Source: Aureimonas sp. OT7 (GTDB taxonomy: Bacteria > Pseudomonadota > Alphaproteobacteria > Rhizobiales > Rhizobiaceae). Taken from it: a stretch of DNA of 64,000 bases. This document shows, piece by piece, positions 19,248 to 28,062 of the stretch. Each line of letters starts with the position of its first letter. Within the stretch, counting starts at the first letter, position 1. The position numbers and the translations under genes were made by a program. The stretch is from NCBI RefSeq assembly GCF_014844055.1, contig NZ_CP062167.1, positions 449,501 to 513,500 on the forward strand. Direction: 5' to 3'. The notes under the pieces are model-generated. The model searched no databases. It worked only from the letters and a program-made list of their open reading frames with translations, and was not told the DNA's origin.

Positions 19248-21634
19248 TTAAATAGGCCTATGTAGCTCCAATAACTCCAGTCGAATTGGCAATTTTGTCG
19301 ACAGTCTGTTCGAAGCCTTATCGTTCCATTTTGCGGTATTGATAGCGTAGTGACAAGCGGTCGGAGAGGCTCCGCAGTCTGGAGACCATCGAGACATCTA
19401 CGCATCAGTACGTCCCATTTCGGCGTGTCCGAGACTGAGCGGGCCTCTACGAAGAAACACACCCCATCCGACAGGCCAGCATGAGGTTTGGATCCCGGCC
19501 TCATTCCGAAGTCGACACGCAGCTTGGAATGATCACCAGTTCCGATGACGAGTTCGCTTGGAGCATGGGCGTCTAGGCCATAATCTTCAACCGTCATCGA
19601 GGAGCTGGCCAACTCGGCATTGCTCAATAGATTTCTCAATGCGACACGGTCGGCATGCCTGTCGGACACAAAGCTGGGCTGTACCCGGTTCATCCTCAGC
19701 GCGAGCAGGTCGATTTCCTGAAAACTTGCTTCGACTCTCTCCTGATATGAGAGACCGGCTAGTGATCCGGCCACGACCTCGACCGATACTGGTCTGCGCA
19801 GGGCCATAAGCTGGAGCTCATCCCCCTGCGCAAGGGCAACCCAATCCTCTATCGACGTCAGGGTAGGGGAAATTACCATTCCTTCGCCAATCATGGCCGG
19901 GACAAGTCGGTAAGTTTCAGATGTTTGATCCGCATATCGGACCAAAAGCTGGATCGCCGGAGGCCGGAACGCGAAATTAAGAAGGCGGCCGAACAAGGTT
20001 CGTTGAATATCAAGGCGCATAAAGATCGGGCCGCTGACGTACGGTAAGTCGATAGGCGTATTGATGAATGACGAGCGGTGCTCCTCGAAGGGCGCCATTA
20101 CCGTAGGAAGGCTATACTCACGACGCTTAAACGCCACGAACTCATCATTGATGCGATCCACAGCGTAGAGTCGAAGGATATCAGGCCAGAGAGAACCTTC
20201 TATCGAAGCCGGATGTCTGCCATCTATGGGCTCCAGCTGTCCTAGAATAAGGTAGGATGGTGGCTTGTCGCCGTTCAGAAACGCTATGTTTTTCGCAATA
20301 AGCTCGCGTGTGTAGCTTGTGTACTCCTGAATGGTGGGACGTGGACGATAGTCGAGACCCGCCGCGATGACGGCGGATTGGATCGATGATATCGTATCAA
20401 CCGTACCGGTGATCCCATCGATGGGGTAAGCCTCCTGGATGCGGTTCAGGGCGCTGTCATATTGCTCGATCTGAGAGTCACGCCATTGCTGAGGCGCCGT
20501 CATGAGACGCCACGTATCCTCAATCTGCTCATAGGTTTTTAAGGCCGCTCGAACCGGGTCGTATCGCTGGCGTAGATGGTATTCCCCGGCGAAGATGTTC
20601 CCGGCTAATGCAGCCAGTATCACCGCAACGGAAATCTTGGCGTTGAAGGTGAGGCGGTCAGTGACATTCGCCGTGCACCAAACGAGGTATGACGTCAGGG
20701 CGAGTGCGCTCCAAGCAATCAGGCTATGCCCATCATGACGAACAAAGCCGGCCTTGAACGACAGAAACAAAAATCCGGCGATTACCAGCGCAAACAGAAG
20801 AGGTTCGAGCTTGTATTGTCCTTCGTCACGAATCGCCATGACCAGCCAGGACGTTGCCAATAACGCCGCCGTCAGAAGCCACGCTGCCAACTCCATCGGA
20901 GGCCCTGCGATGCTCATCGCTTCGGAGTAACCTGCCGACACCTGAGCTGATGACGAGAGATAGCGTCCTAAATCGAAAGGATCCTGCCCCGCCAGATAAA
21001 ACAGAATAAATATCATTATAAAGGAAAAAACGGTATATATAGGAACCTGGCGTCGTGCGACGGCCGCGATATCACAGGCAAGGCATGCTAGAACAAGTAT
21101 CGGGAAGACAGAAAATTTCGCCAAAACAAGGAATGCGGAGAGCGTCGTTCCAATGAGAATATTTGCTAAATAGATCGATCTTCGATGTCGCGCCACCGAA
21201 ACCATATATAGACACACTGGTATTATAAAATACAACGTATCTATAATAAAAAGAAATGTTGTTATTAATAATAGTAAAAATATTGAAAATACGATTTTCT
21301 TATTCGGCAAAAGAACATAAAGGGAGAAAATAATATAGATGCAGCACCAGGCGCGCGCTCCGGACATCAATGCATAGTTATTGGTAAACTGGCGCGTGTA
21401 GGCCTCGCTGAATGGGCCGCCTGTGAAGACGATATCGACCCCAGCCCTTGCATGGTGCGCGAACTGATTACTGAGTGCGATCATCCATGACGGATCCAGC
21501 CCTACACTTGGCATGTGAAAGGTCAAGGGCGCAATGTTTCCGACCGCGAAAATGATGGCGACAATAATAAAACAGAAAACAGCCAATGAATGCGGGCGGC
21601 TGTTCTCTTCAGGATTTGTTAAAAAGGCTATCAT
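19244..21634 (-). CDS. Large membrane protein with outer C-terminal domain, candidate GT-C transferase
   Basis: A 796-residue protein. Residues about 15-370 contain around ten to twelve membrane helices. The first outer loop has MPSVGLDPSWMIALSNQFA followed by VDIVFTGGPFSEAYTRQF, an acidic motif placed as in GT-C glycosyltransferases. Residues about 370-796 are soluble and probably periplasmic, with no recognised domain. This architecture (membrane half plus large outer domain) is shared with mycobacterial arabinosyltransferases, though no direct similarity can be claimed. Overlaps of four bases with both neighbours show translational coupling. The membrane-coding part is strongly AT-rich. 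Confidence 0.78.
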   Translation of the reverse strand: MIAFLTNPEENSRPHSLAVFCFIIVAIIFAVGNIAPLTFHMPSVGLDPSWMIALSNQFAHHARAGVDIVFTGGPFSEAYTRQFTNNYALMSGARAWCCIYIIFSLYVLLPNKKIVFSIFLLLLITTFLFIIDTLYFIIPVCLYMVSVARHRRSIYLANILIGTTLSAFLVLAKFSVFPILVLACLACDIAAVARRQVPIYTVFSFIMIFILFYLAGQDPFDLGRYLSSSAQVSAGYSEAMSIAGPPMELAAWLLTAALLATSWLVMAIRDEGQYKLEPLLFALVIAGFLFLSFKAGFVRHDGHSLIAWSALALTSYLVWCTANVTDRLTFNAKISVAVILAALAGNIFAGEYHLRQRYDPVRAALKTYEQIEDTWRLMTAPQQWRDSQIEQYDSALNRIQEAYPIDGITGTVDTISSIQSAVIAAGLDYRPRPTIQEYTSYTRELIAKNIAFLNGDKPPSYLILGQLEPIDGRHPASIEGSLWPDILRLYAVDRINDEFVAFKRREYSLPTVMAPFEEHRSSFINTPIDLPYVSGPIFMRLDIQRTLFGRLLNFAFRPPAIQLLVRYADQTSETYRLVPAMIGEGMVISPTLTSIEDWVALAQGDELQLMALRRPVSVEVVAGSLAGLSYQERVEASFQEIDLLALRMNRVQPSFVSDRHADRVALRNLLSNAELASSSMTVEDYGLDAHAPSELVIGTGDHSKLRVDFGMRPGSKPHAGLSDGVCFFVEARSVSDTPKWDVLMRRCLDGLQTAEPLRPLVTTLSIPQNGTIRLRTDCRQNCQFDWSYWSYIGLFK

Positions 21635-22038
21635 GGGAACGTCGTCTTATCGCGCTGGAACGTAAAAAATTTGTGGGCGAAGTAACTCGTAATAACGGGG
21701 CTTGCAACCGCCAGTACGTGTGCAATTAACTCGCCGGTCGAAAGTCCTAATCTTGGTATTAGGATGAAGGCCAGGATTATACTAACAAGCCAAACCTGAA
21801 TGAGAGCAACGCAATTAACCAAAGTGAACCGAAGATACTCTTTATAGGTTTGTCTGCCGGAGGGTTGGAAGACATAGCGTTTTGCCAAAATGAACGCCGT
21901 TGTCATGCCGATGAAATAGGCAATGACGATTGACACCTGAAAATCCAGATACCGTGAGAGGACAACTCGCGAAGCGATGTTGGCAACTGCGGCAATCCCG
22001 CCCGTTAGGATGAACCGAAGGAACTGCGGATCACGCAA
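21631..22038 (-). CDS. GtrA-family membrane protein, candidate lipid-sugar translocation factor
   Basis: A 135-residue protein with four membrane helices and the GtrA opening FLRFILTGGIAAVANIASRVVLS, then AYFIGMTTAFILAKRYVF. GtrA proteins are linked to movement of polyprenyl-phospho-sugars across the inner membrane. In Mycobacterium tuberculosis a GtrA protein (Rv3789) is encoded next to dprE1 and dprE2, the same association as here. It begins 89 bp after the FAD oxidoreductase gene and overlaps the large membrane protein gene by four bases. Confidence 0.9.
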   Translation of the reverse strand: MRDPQFLRFILTGGIAAVANIASRVVLSRYLDFQVSIVIAYFIGMTTAFILAKRYVFQPSGRQTYKEYLRFTLVNCVALIQVWLVSIILAFILIPRLGLSTGELIAHVLAVASPVITSYFAHKFFTFQRDKTTFP

Positions 22039-22127
22039 TGTCTAATCTCCGTTGGCATGCTTCGAGCTCTTATCGAAGCGCTCTAATTTTCCGGCGGCGG
22101 TTGGTCGGGGGATACTGTTCGATGGCG

Positions 22128-23435
22128 TCATGACCCGATCTGGCCGGCGGGGTCACCAAGACGACCGACAAGTTCTTTCGCAAATCGTACGCTTTCTGAG
22201 ATACCCCTGTCTTCCGGATAGTAGTAGCAGGTATCAGCAATCTGTAGACCTGGGATCGGAGTTTGCACATCTGGAATTTTGTCTGCAAATCCGGGTTCAC
22301 AAACCGGTTGTGCATATCTCAGGCGCCCGATCCGGATATCTACGAAATCGTTGTCCGAGAGAGTGGGGTTCAGAATCCTTAGATAGCACTTTGTTTCCTC
22401 TTCAAAGAATGCATTATCCTTGCCAAATTTGGGGTGATCTTGCGGCATGTAGTAGGGAACATAGACGACGTGATCGTCCAAAGCCCTTAGATTTGAAAAC
22501 TCGACGATCCCGGGGATGTCGATACGTGGATCGTTGACGTTTAGCCAGAAATGACGCGTCACGGGCTTTCTGAGTTTGAGGATCACGCATACGCAGCCGA
22601 TATTTGCGATAGCGTCGTATTTCTCCTTCCATTCATCTGGCAGCCCGGGGACTAAGGCCGAGACGTACGGAGTGGGCACGGTTGAAATGACTTTAGTGTG
22701 CTCATGGAGACCACCGTCACGGGTTCTGACACCAACCAATTTGCCGTCACGGGTCGCGATTTCAACGATCGGGTCGTTCAACCTGATTATTCCGCCAAGC
22801 CGCTCTATCTCTCTCACGAGCGCACTGACGAGGGTCTGCGAGCCACCCTCGATGTAACCGAGCTCTTCCTGGAACATGGACTTGCGAGACGTGCCGACGC
22901 GCTTGATGCGCGTCGCAAGCCACGCCGCGGAAATCGAGTTCGAATAATCAAAGAACTTTAGTTCGATCAGGCGCCGCCATAAAAGTTCGTAGGTCCTCTT
23001 GCCCATGGAGCGGATGAACCACTCCTTGGCGTTCAGCTTCTCCAGATCCGCGAAGCTTCGGCGCTTAGTTTGCCAGAAAGCCGTTGCCCCGTAACGAAGC
23101 TTTGACAGGAGATCGAGTTTCGGGAATTTCAGGAGCGACACCGGGTCGCCCCAATCATAATGTCGATCGTCGATAAAATAGCCCATAGAGGTTGATCGCC
23201 AGATCATCTTGTCAGCGATACCGATCTCGTCCATCAGCGAGAAGAGCGGCAGGTCCGCCTTGCATACGAAATGGTAGAAACGTTCGATCGAAACGCCTGC
23301 GAAATCAAAATGGGCGGCCATTCCGCCGGGAACGCTGTCGCCCTCGTAAAGGGTGACGGTATGCCCTGCCTTCAGCGCGTGATATGCCGCCGCCAAACCC
23401 ATGGCGCCAGCTCCGACTATACCGACATTCGTCAT
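22128..23435 (-). CDS. FAD/NAD(P)-dependent amine-oxidase-like oxidoreductase
   Basis: A 435-residue flavoprotein. The start MTNVGIVGAGAMGLAAAYHA contains the Rossmann dinucleotide-binding motif (GxGxxG) within the first 15 residues, followed by the GDSVPGGMAAHFDFAG flavin segment. The middle and end resemble protoporphyrinogen-oxidase or UDP-galactopyranose-mutase-like proteins of glycan clusters, e.g. the GYIEGGSQTLVSALVREIER stretch. The in-frame extension to 23519 overlaps the upstream gene and lacks similarity. It begins one base after that gene stops. Its substrate is unknown; a sugar-linked oxidation or mutase step is possible. Confidence 0.83.
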   Translation of the reverse strand: MTNVGIVGAGAMGLAAAYHALKAGHTVTLYEGDSVPGGMAAHFDFAGVSIERFYHFVCKADLPLFSLMDEIGIADKMIWRSTSMGYFIDDRHYDWGDPVSLLKFPKLDLLSKLRYGATAFWQTKRRSFADLEKLNAKEWFIRSMGKRTYELLWRRLIELKFFDYSNSISAAWLATRIKRVGTSRKSMFQEELGYIEGGSQTLVSALVREIERLGGIIRLNDPIVEIATRDGKLVGVRTRDGGLHEHTKVISTVPTPYVSALVPGLPDEWKEKYDAIANIGCVCVILKLRKPVTRHFWLNVNDPRIDIPGIVEFSNLRALDDHVVYVPYYMPQDHPKFGKDNAFFEEETKCYLRILNPTLSDNDFVDIRIGRLRYAQPVCEPGFADKIPDVQTPIPGLQIADTCYYYPEDRGISESVRFAKELVGRLGDPAGQIGS

Positions 23436-23436
23436 T

Positions 23437-24378
23437 CTAGAACTCCAGCACCACTTTTGAGTAGACAGGATGTTGGTGTGTCTCTTCCAGAGCTTTGGAA
23501 AGTGGCGTAGCCTCGACACCGAAAAGTCCCGGCCAATCGATGATCTCGAACTCGTCCGGAGTCACGAGGGCCTCCAGTTGCCGTGTTGTGAAAGGTGGGT
23601 TCTTGTCCGCCAAGGCATACACTCGAAGTAGGACGTCGAAAGCAGCGTACGGTATACGTATGATCGGGGTGCGGGAACGGATAGCCGTCCGCAGCTTCTT
23701 TATAAGATCAATATATGTAAGCTTTTCGCGGCCGGATATATTGTGGATTTCGCCAGGACGTGGACGATCGATTGCAGAGATGATGACGTTGCAGAAATCT
23801 CCTGCATAGAGGGGTTGGCGGATATATTGCCCGCTGCCGGGGATCGGAAAGACAGGCACCTTTTGCATAAAGCGCGCTAGCCAGCCTAGATGCTTGCGGT
23901 CGAACCAGCCAAACATAAGAGTGGGCCGTAACACGCAAACCGGAAGACCGCTTTCCAGGACGATTTTTTCCTGTTCCTTTTTCGTCTCAGTATAGTAATC
24001 GTGAGCCATCGAGTTCACGACCGAAGAGGATATATGGACGATATATTTAACGCCGCCCAACTTTGCCGCTTCAAGAACGTTTTTAGTTGCGGTAACATTA
24101 TTGGTTAAGAATGGCTTTTCGTTCAACGCGCCGATTTGCGCATGGTTCAGGACGAGGGTACCCCCGGAATTGAAGGCATCCTGCCACCCCCCCGGGGTTG
24201 CAAGGTCGGCTTCAATAACATCGATTTCTGGATGTAGCCGGCGCAATGTCCCCACGTTGGCGGTATGCTTGTCGATTGCAGTGATCTCGACACCAGGCCT
24301 TCCTTTCAGCCGGGTTATCAGGTTCTGGCCTACAAGGCCCGCTGCGCCAGTAATAATGATGCGGCTAGAACTCGTCAT
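23437..24378 (-). CDS. Extended SDR NAD-dependent epimerase/dehydratase
   Basis: A 313-residue protein of the nucleotide-sugar epimerase/dehydratase type. The N-terminal ITGAAGLVGQNLI is the GxxGxxG cofactor motif. ISSSVVNSMAHDYYTETK supplies the catalytic Ser and the YxxxK pair, and VLRPTLMFGWFDRKHLGWL follows. It is not one of the rhamnose enzymes. It lies 12 bp after the DprE2-like gene, in the same operon. The substrate, perhaps a second sugar or a modified pentose, cannot be assigned. Confidence 0.83.
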   Translation of the reverse strand: MTSSSRIIITGAAGLVGQNLITRLKGRPGVEITAIDKHTANVGTLRRLHPEIDVIEADLATPGGWQDAFNSGGTLVLNHAQIGALNEKPFLTNNVTATKNVLEAAKLGGVKYIVHISSSVVNSMAHDYYTETKKEQEKIVLESGLPVCVLRPTLMFGWFDRKHLGWLARFMQKVPVFPIPGSGQYIRQPLYAGDFCNVIISAIDRPRPGEIHNISGREKLTYIDLIKKLRTAIRSRTPIIRIPYAAFDVLLRVYALADKNPPFTTRQLEALVTPDEFEIIDWPGLFGVEATPLSKALEETHQHPVYSKVVLEF

Positions 24379-24390
24379 GCTGCAATCCCG

Positions 24391-25140
24391 CTATAGCTTG
24401 GTTCGATGAAAGATAAGCGATGGAACCGCCTTGATTACAGCCATGATCGGCCACCAGAACCATGGTAGATAAACGATCGTGCGCGACGGTTTGTCCGCGA
24501 TCACTACCAGTTTTGCCGCTATTTTTTCTGGTTGCGCCCACAGCATACCTTTCGGATGGATGTGCGCGGTCATCGGCGTATCCACGAAGCCCAGTTTTAC
24601 CGCAACTGCATGGGCTCCCGAACGTGCAAGACGATGCGATATACCCTGGATAAGGGTGGACAAGCCGGCTTTTGCTGCACCGTAGACGTAATTCGATTGG
24701 CGTCCCCGATCGCCAGCGACGGATGAAATTGCGATCAGAACGCCGCTGGCCTGCGCCTCTAGAACATTTGCGATGGCCAAGCTCCAGGCGCTCGCACTAT
24801 TAAAATTGACGTTCAGGTTCTGAAGGGCGAAATTGATGTCGCGCTCGCTCCGGGTTTGATCGCCCAGAACGCCGTAGAAGATGTATGCTACATCCACCCG
24901 TCTGCCTTCGGGAAGAACCGTTCGCAACGTCGTCTCGATATCGCTCTGCGCGGCAAGGTCCAAGCTGACAGCAAGACACCCTTGGGCGCCCCTGACAAGC
25001 ATATCTTGCTTTAGGCTCTCAAGCCGGTCCCCGTCTCTGGCGACCAGGACGAGCATGTCGCCGCGAGTAGCGTGAAGCCTGGCGGTGGCCTCCGCGATGG
25101 CCGACAGCGCGCCCAACACCAGCACCAATTTTCCTGTCAT
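24391..25140 (-). CDS. DprE2-like SDR, probable polyprenylphospho-2-keto-ribose reductase
   Basis: A 249-residue short-chain dehydrogenase. The cofactor loop is degenerate (LVLGALSAIAEATAR, near residues 8-22), as in DprE2 proteins, which have a GTSEIG variant instead of the usual TGxxxGIG. The catalytic set is intact: ISSVAG with Ser 139-140, then Y153-x3-K157 in YVYGAAK. In mycobacteria DprE2 reduces the 2-keto sugar to give polyprenyl-phospho-D-arabinose. The four-base overlap with the DprE1-like gene supports a shared two-step epimerisation. Assignment rests largely on this pairing. Confidence 0.82.
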   Translation of the reverse strand: MTGKLVLVLGALSAIAEATARLHATRGDMLVLVARDGDRLESLKQDMLVRGAQGCLAVSLDLAAQSDIETTLRTVLPEGRRVDVAYIFYGVLGDQTRSERDINFALQNLNVNFNSASAWSLAIANVLEAQASGVLIAISSVAGDRGRQSNYVYGAAKAGLSTLIQGISHRLARSGAHAVAVKLGFVDTPMTAHIHPKGMLWAQPEKIAAKLVVIADKPSRTIVYLPWFWWPIMAVIKAVPSLIFHRTKL

Positions 25141-26459
25141 GCGCGCGATACCCTTGTCCAGAAATTGGAATCTGCTCCAGGATCTACAAACCGGGCAAAC
25201 TCTCGCCAGCGGCTGTAGCCCGATTGAAAGACCCGTGCCGGCATGCGCCCGTCCTTTGCGGGGTATAGTCGCCCGCCTGACGCAAGAACGATCTCATCCA
25301 GCTGCGCCATCAGATGGAGCGTTGCCGGGCCGTGATTTGCGAAATCCAGAGCGAGGGTCACGCCCTCCATCGGAAATGACAGCAACCCGCCTGAACTCCG
25401 CTGACCAAGGCTCTTGAGCACGGCGAGAAATGATCCTGCGCCGACCTTGAAGATGCATTGTAGTAATTCGGTCAGGCCGGGGCCGGCTGCCTCGTTGGGC
25501 AGGACACATTGATACTGGTAGAAGCCGCGCGCTCCATACATGCGGTTCCAGCCGTCGATGGTATCCAACGGGTAGAAGAATGGCCGGAAATGCGTTCTTT
25601 GCGGAGAAGGCGCCGCTTTTTGAATGCGGTAGTAGAGCTTGTTGAACGCGGCTACCGAGTAGCGGTTCAAAACGCCGGCCGGCCAGTCGAATGGCATTGA
25701 TCTGCGGCGCAATCCTTTGTCGAAGGAGAAGTCCTGATCCGCCAGCCAGTCCGCACTCTGGAATATGCCCCGTCCGATTTGGTTTCCGCTGGCGGTACAA
25801 TCCACCCAGGCGACCGTATGCTCAGATGATGCGTTGTCCGCAGCGACAGAGAGGAATTCTTCAACATTCGCGAAAGGGGTTCGCGTGACCGACAGATAAG
25901 CACTCTTGATGGGGGTGAGCTTGAGCTCGGCGGCAAGGATCACGCCCGTCAAACCGAGACCGCCAACGGTTGCTAGAAAGAGTGGTGAGCCCTGCTCGAC
26001 CCGCGTAACAACCCCGTCACTGGTCAGAAGGTCCAGTGCCTCGACGCCACATCCGAAACTTCCGGCTCTATGGTGGTTCTTGCCATGGACGTCATTGGCG
26101 ATGCACCCGCCAACCGTTGCGAACCAAGTGCCAGGCGTGGTGGAGGGAAACCACCCCGCCGGCACGGTCACACGCAATATGTCGATGAGCCTGATGCCTG
26201 CGTCGCATCGCAGGAAGCCGTTCGCTTGGTCGAAATCGATCAGCCTGTCTATGCCTGTCATGTCGATGACGTTGCCGGCCGAGTTGATATTCGAGTCCCC
26301 ATAGGAACGGCGCTGGCCGACCGCCAGTGTGCGGGCTTTATTCTCGGGCCTGAGGAGAGCTGCAATCTCGTCGGAAAATCTGGGCTTGGCTACACGCTGC
26401 GGAGCACGAACGACGCGGCCCCAGGATGTATAGTCGAGCCAGGTTTCGAAATCGGTCAT
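25137..26459 (-). CDS. DprE1-like FAD oxidase, probable polyprenylphosphoryl-ribose 2-oxidase
   Basis: A 440-residue flavoprotein of the VAO/GlcD oxidase superfamily. The block ANDVHGKNHHRAGSFGCGVE at residues 121-140 is nearly identical to the HGKNHH region of mycobacterial DprE1. The C-terminal GRLYPAKDGR (Lys 402) matches the catalytic-site GRLYTAKDSR. In mycobacteria DprE1 oxidises the 2-hydroxyl of polyprenyl-phospho-ribose, the first half of epimerisation to arabinose. Ala 370 sits where mycobacterial DprE1 has the benzothiazinone-reactive Cys 387, by alignment from memory. Four-base overlaps link it to the UbiA and DprE2-like genes. Confidence 0.9.
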   Translation of the reverse strand: MTDFETWLDYTSWGRVVRAPQRVAKPRFSDEIAALLRPENKARTLAVGQRRSYGDSNINSAGNVIDMTGIDRLIDFDQANGFLRCDAGIRLIDILRVTVPAGWFPSTTPGTWFATVGGCIANDVHGKNHHRAGSFGCGVEALDLLTSDGVVTRVEQGSPLFLATVGGLGLTGVILAAELKLTPIKSAYLSVTRTPFANVEEFLSVAADNASSEHTVAWVDCTASGNQIGRGIFQSADWLADQDFSFDKGLRRRSMPFDWPAGVLNRYSVAAFNKLYYRIQKAAPSPQRTHFRPFFYPLDTIDGWNRMYGARGFYQYQCVLPNEAAGPGLTELLQCIFKVGAGSFLAVLKSLGQRSSGGLLSFPMEGVTLALDFANHGPATLHLMAQLDEIVLASGGRLYPAKDGRMPARVFQSGYSRWREFARFVDPGADSNFWTRVSRA

Positions 26460-27913
26460 ACGATCGATAACGCGAAGAAGCTAGCGGTCACGAAGCCGAT
26501 GGCCAAGCTGGCAGGGTCTCGGAGGGCGAATGAGACGGGATCATCGTTCAACTCTCCACGATGCGCCAGAAGCCATATCCGCGTTGACCAAATCAGTACC
26601 ATCGAGACGACACCCCATAACCACTCCGGATGATTGTAGAGCGCCGCGGGATAAATATCCGTCGCCACGTACAGGCTCAAGACCGTTATGGAAGCGATGT
26701 TCGTCGAAACGCCCGTCGCCAGCGTGAGAGGAGCGTCGCCCGTCTTGTACCCGCGATTCAGAATAGAGCTGTCGGGGCCATTGCGGGACGCGGCATTGAC
26801 GATTTCGACGTGACGTTTAGCCAAGGAGAGTGAGAAAAAGAAGAAAAATGCAAACATAAGGAGCCAATGTGACAATTGGTCACCAATGATAACAACACCA
26901 ATCAGAACCCTGAGTGTATAGAGGCTTGCGAGCACTAGAACATCAACCATGACCATTCGCTTCAGTAAGAAAGAATAGGCAATAGTCGTTAAAAGATAAA
27001 CAATGAACAATATAAATACAGGTATTGATAGATTTGCTACAAAAAATAGTCCAGCCGCGATCATCGATCCAGCTGTTACGGATGCTGCCCCGGCGTCGAT
27101 ATCTCCATGGGCGATCGGGCGAAAACGTTTCGTTCGATGTTGTCTATCGGCCGACACATCGACTATATCATTTATAATATATGTGCCGGAGGCCATAATG
27201 CTCATGGCGGCAAAGCATAAAACGCACATCATAACTGTATGTATGTCATAGTATCTATGAGATAAAAAAAGCGGAACAAATATCAGGACGTTCTTTGACC
27301 ACTGATGAACGCGCATAAGCCGGATCCATTGCTTTAATGAGCGGTCCGAGCCTTCAATATCAGCTTCGATTGTGCAGTTCAGCGCCTCGACGGTGCGGCG
27401 CGTGCGGGCCTTGACGCCGACAAGGACGGCTGACTTGGCAGCTTTCCAGATTGGAATATCAGCGGTGCTGTCACCGGCATAGCTGAAGCCCGAGGGAAAA
27501 GCGGAAATCAGATAGTCCCGCTTATGAATTCCTTTAAGGTTATGATCGCGATTCGTACCGGTCGCCGATCTGAATATCCCAAGCCTTTGGGAAACTGCAT
27601 CGGCAATCCGCTGGTCGGCTGCGGTGACCAAATGTAGCTCCCGGCCAGCGGATAACTGCTGCTGCAAGTACGATAGCAGCAATTGGTTCACCGCAAGCGC
27701 ATCGACGTTGATCGGCGCGTGATCGACGATGGCGGCTTTAAACGCGGCTTTTCCATGCCGCAACGATAACAGCGCGCGTAGTGCCAGGTGCGGCGCACGG
27801 ATAAGCAGGATCAAGAACTGCTCAATCAATGTGTCGGTCTTCAGCATCGTCCTGTCGAGATCGATGATCAGTGGTGGCTGATGACCGGCATGTTCAAACA
27901 TTTCGATATCCAT
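26456..27913 (-). CDS. HAD phosphatase-UbiA prenyltransferase fusion (polyprenyl-phosphate phosphoribosyl transferase-like)
   Basis: A 485-residue two-domain protein. Residues about 14-190 are a HAD domain with the DLDRT motif (Asp 18, Asp 20) and the GDSTADIPI acidic motif near 148-156. Residues about 195-485 are a UbiA membrane domain with eight or so helices, RVHQWSKNVLIFVPLF, and the NDIVDVSAD motif (248-256). UbiA members with this RxxQWxKN opening include mycobacterial Rv3806c, which joins PRPP to polyprenyl phosphate. The fused HAD could remove the 5-phosphate afterward. It is the first gene of the operon, about 150 bp from the tRNA. Confidence 0.88.
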   Translation of the reverse strand: MDIEMFEHAGHQPPLIIDLDRTMLKTDTLIEQFLILLIRAPHLALRALLSLRHGKAAFKAAIVDHAPINVDALAVNQLLLSYLQQQLSAGRELHLVTAADQRIADAVSQRLGIFRSATGTNRDHNLKGIHKRDYLISAFPSGFSYAGDSTADIPIWKAAKSAVLVGVKARTRRTVEALNCTIEADIEGSDRSLKQWIRLMRVHQWSKNVLIFVPLFLSHRYYDIHTVMMCVLCFAAMSIMASGTYIINDIVDVSADRQHRTKRFRPIAHGDIDAGAASVTAGSMIAAGLFFVANLSIPVFILFIVYLLTTIAYSFLLKRMVMVDVLVLASLYTLRVLIGVVIIGDQLSHWLLMFAFFFFFSLSLAKRHVEIVNAASRNGPDSSILNRGYKTGDAPLTLATGVSTNIASITVLSLYVATDIYPAALYNHPEWLWGVVSMVLIWSTRIWLLAHRGELNDDPVSFALRDPASLAIGFVTASFFALSIV

Positions 27914-28062
27914 ACAGCGGTTTGACGTGTCATGATGACTAGCTGCTAATCGATCGCCGCTTCTTTCTCCATATGGTTGTAAGACGCACGCTCGACAAAG
28001 CCAGGCACTGGCGTTTCACAATTGATCGACGCCGACATAACTTCGTATATGAGTGGTGATGT
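27914..28062 (-). promoter_or_regulatory. Leader region of the arabinose-type operon
   Basis: The 149 bp between the tRNA-Gln 3' end and the first operon gene must carry the operon promoter unless it reads on from the tRNA. The sequence is moderately AT-rich. No promoter pair or repeat could be assigned with confidence. Confidence 0.35.
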
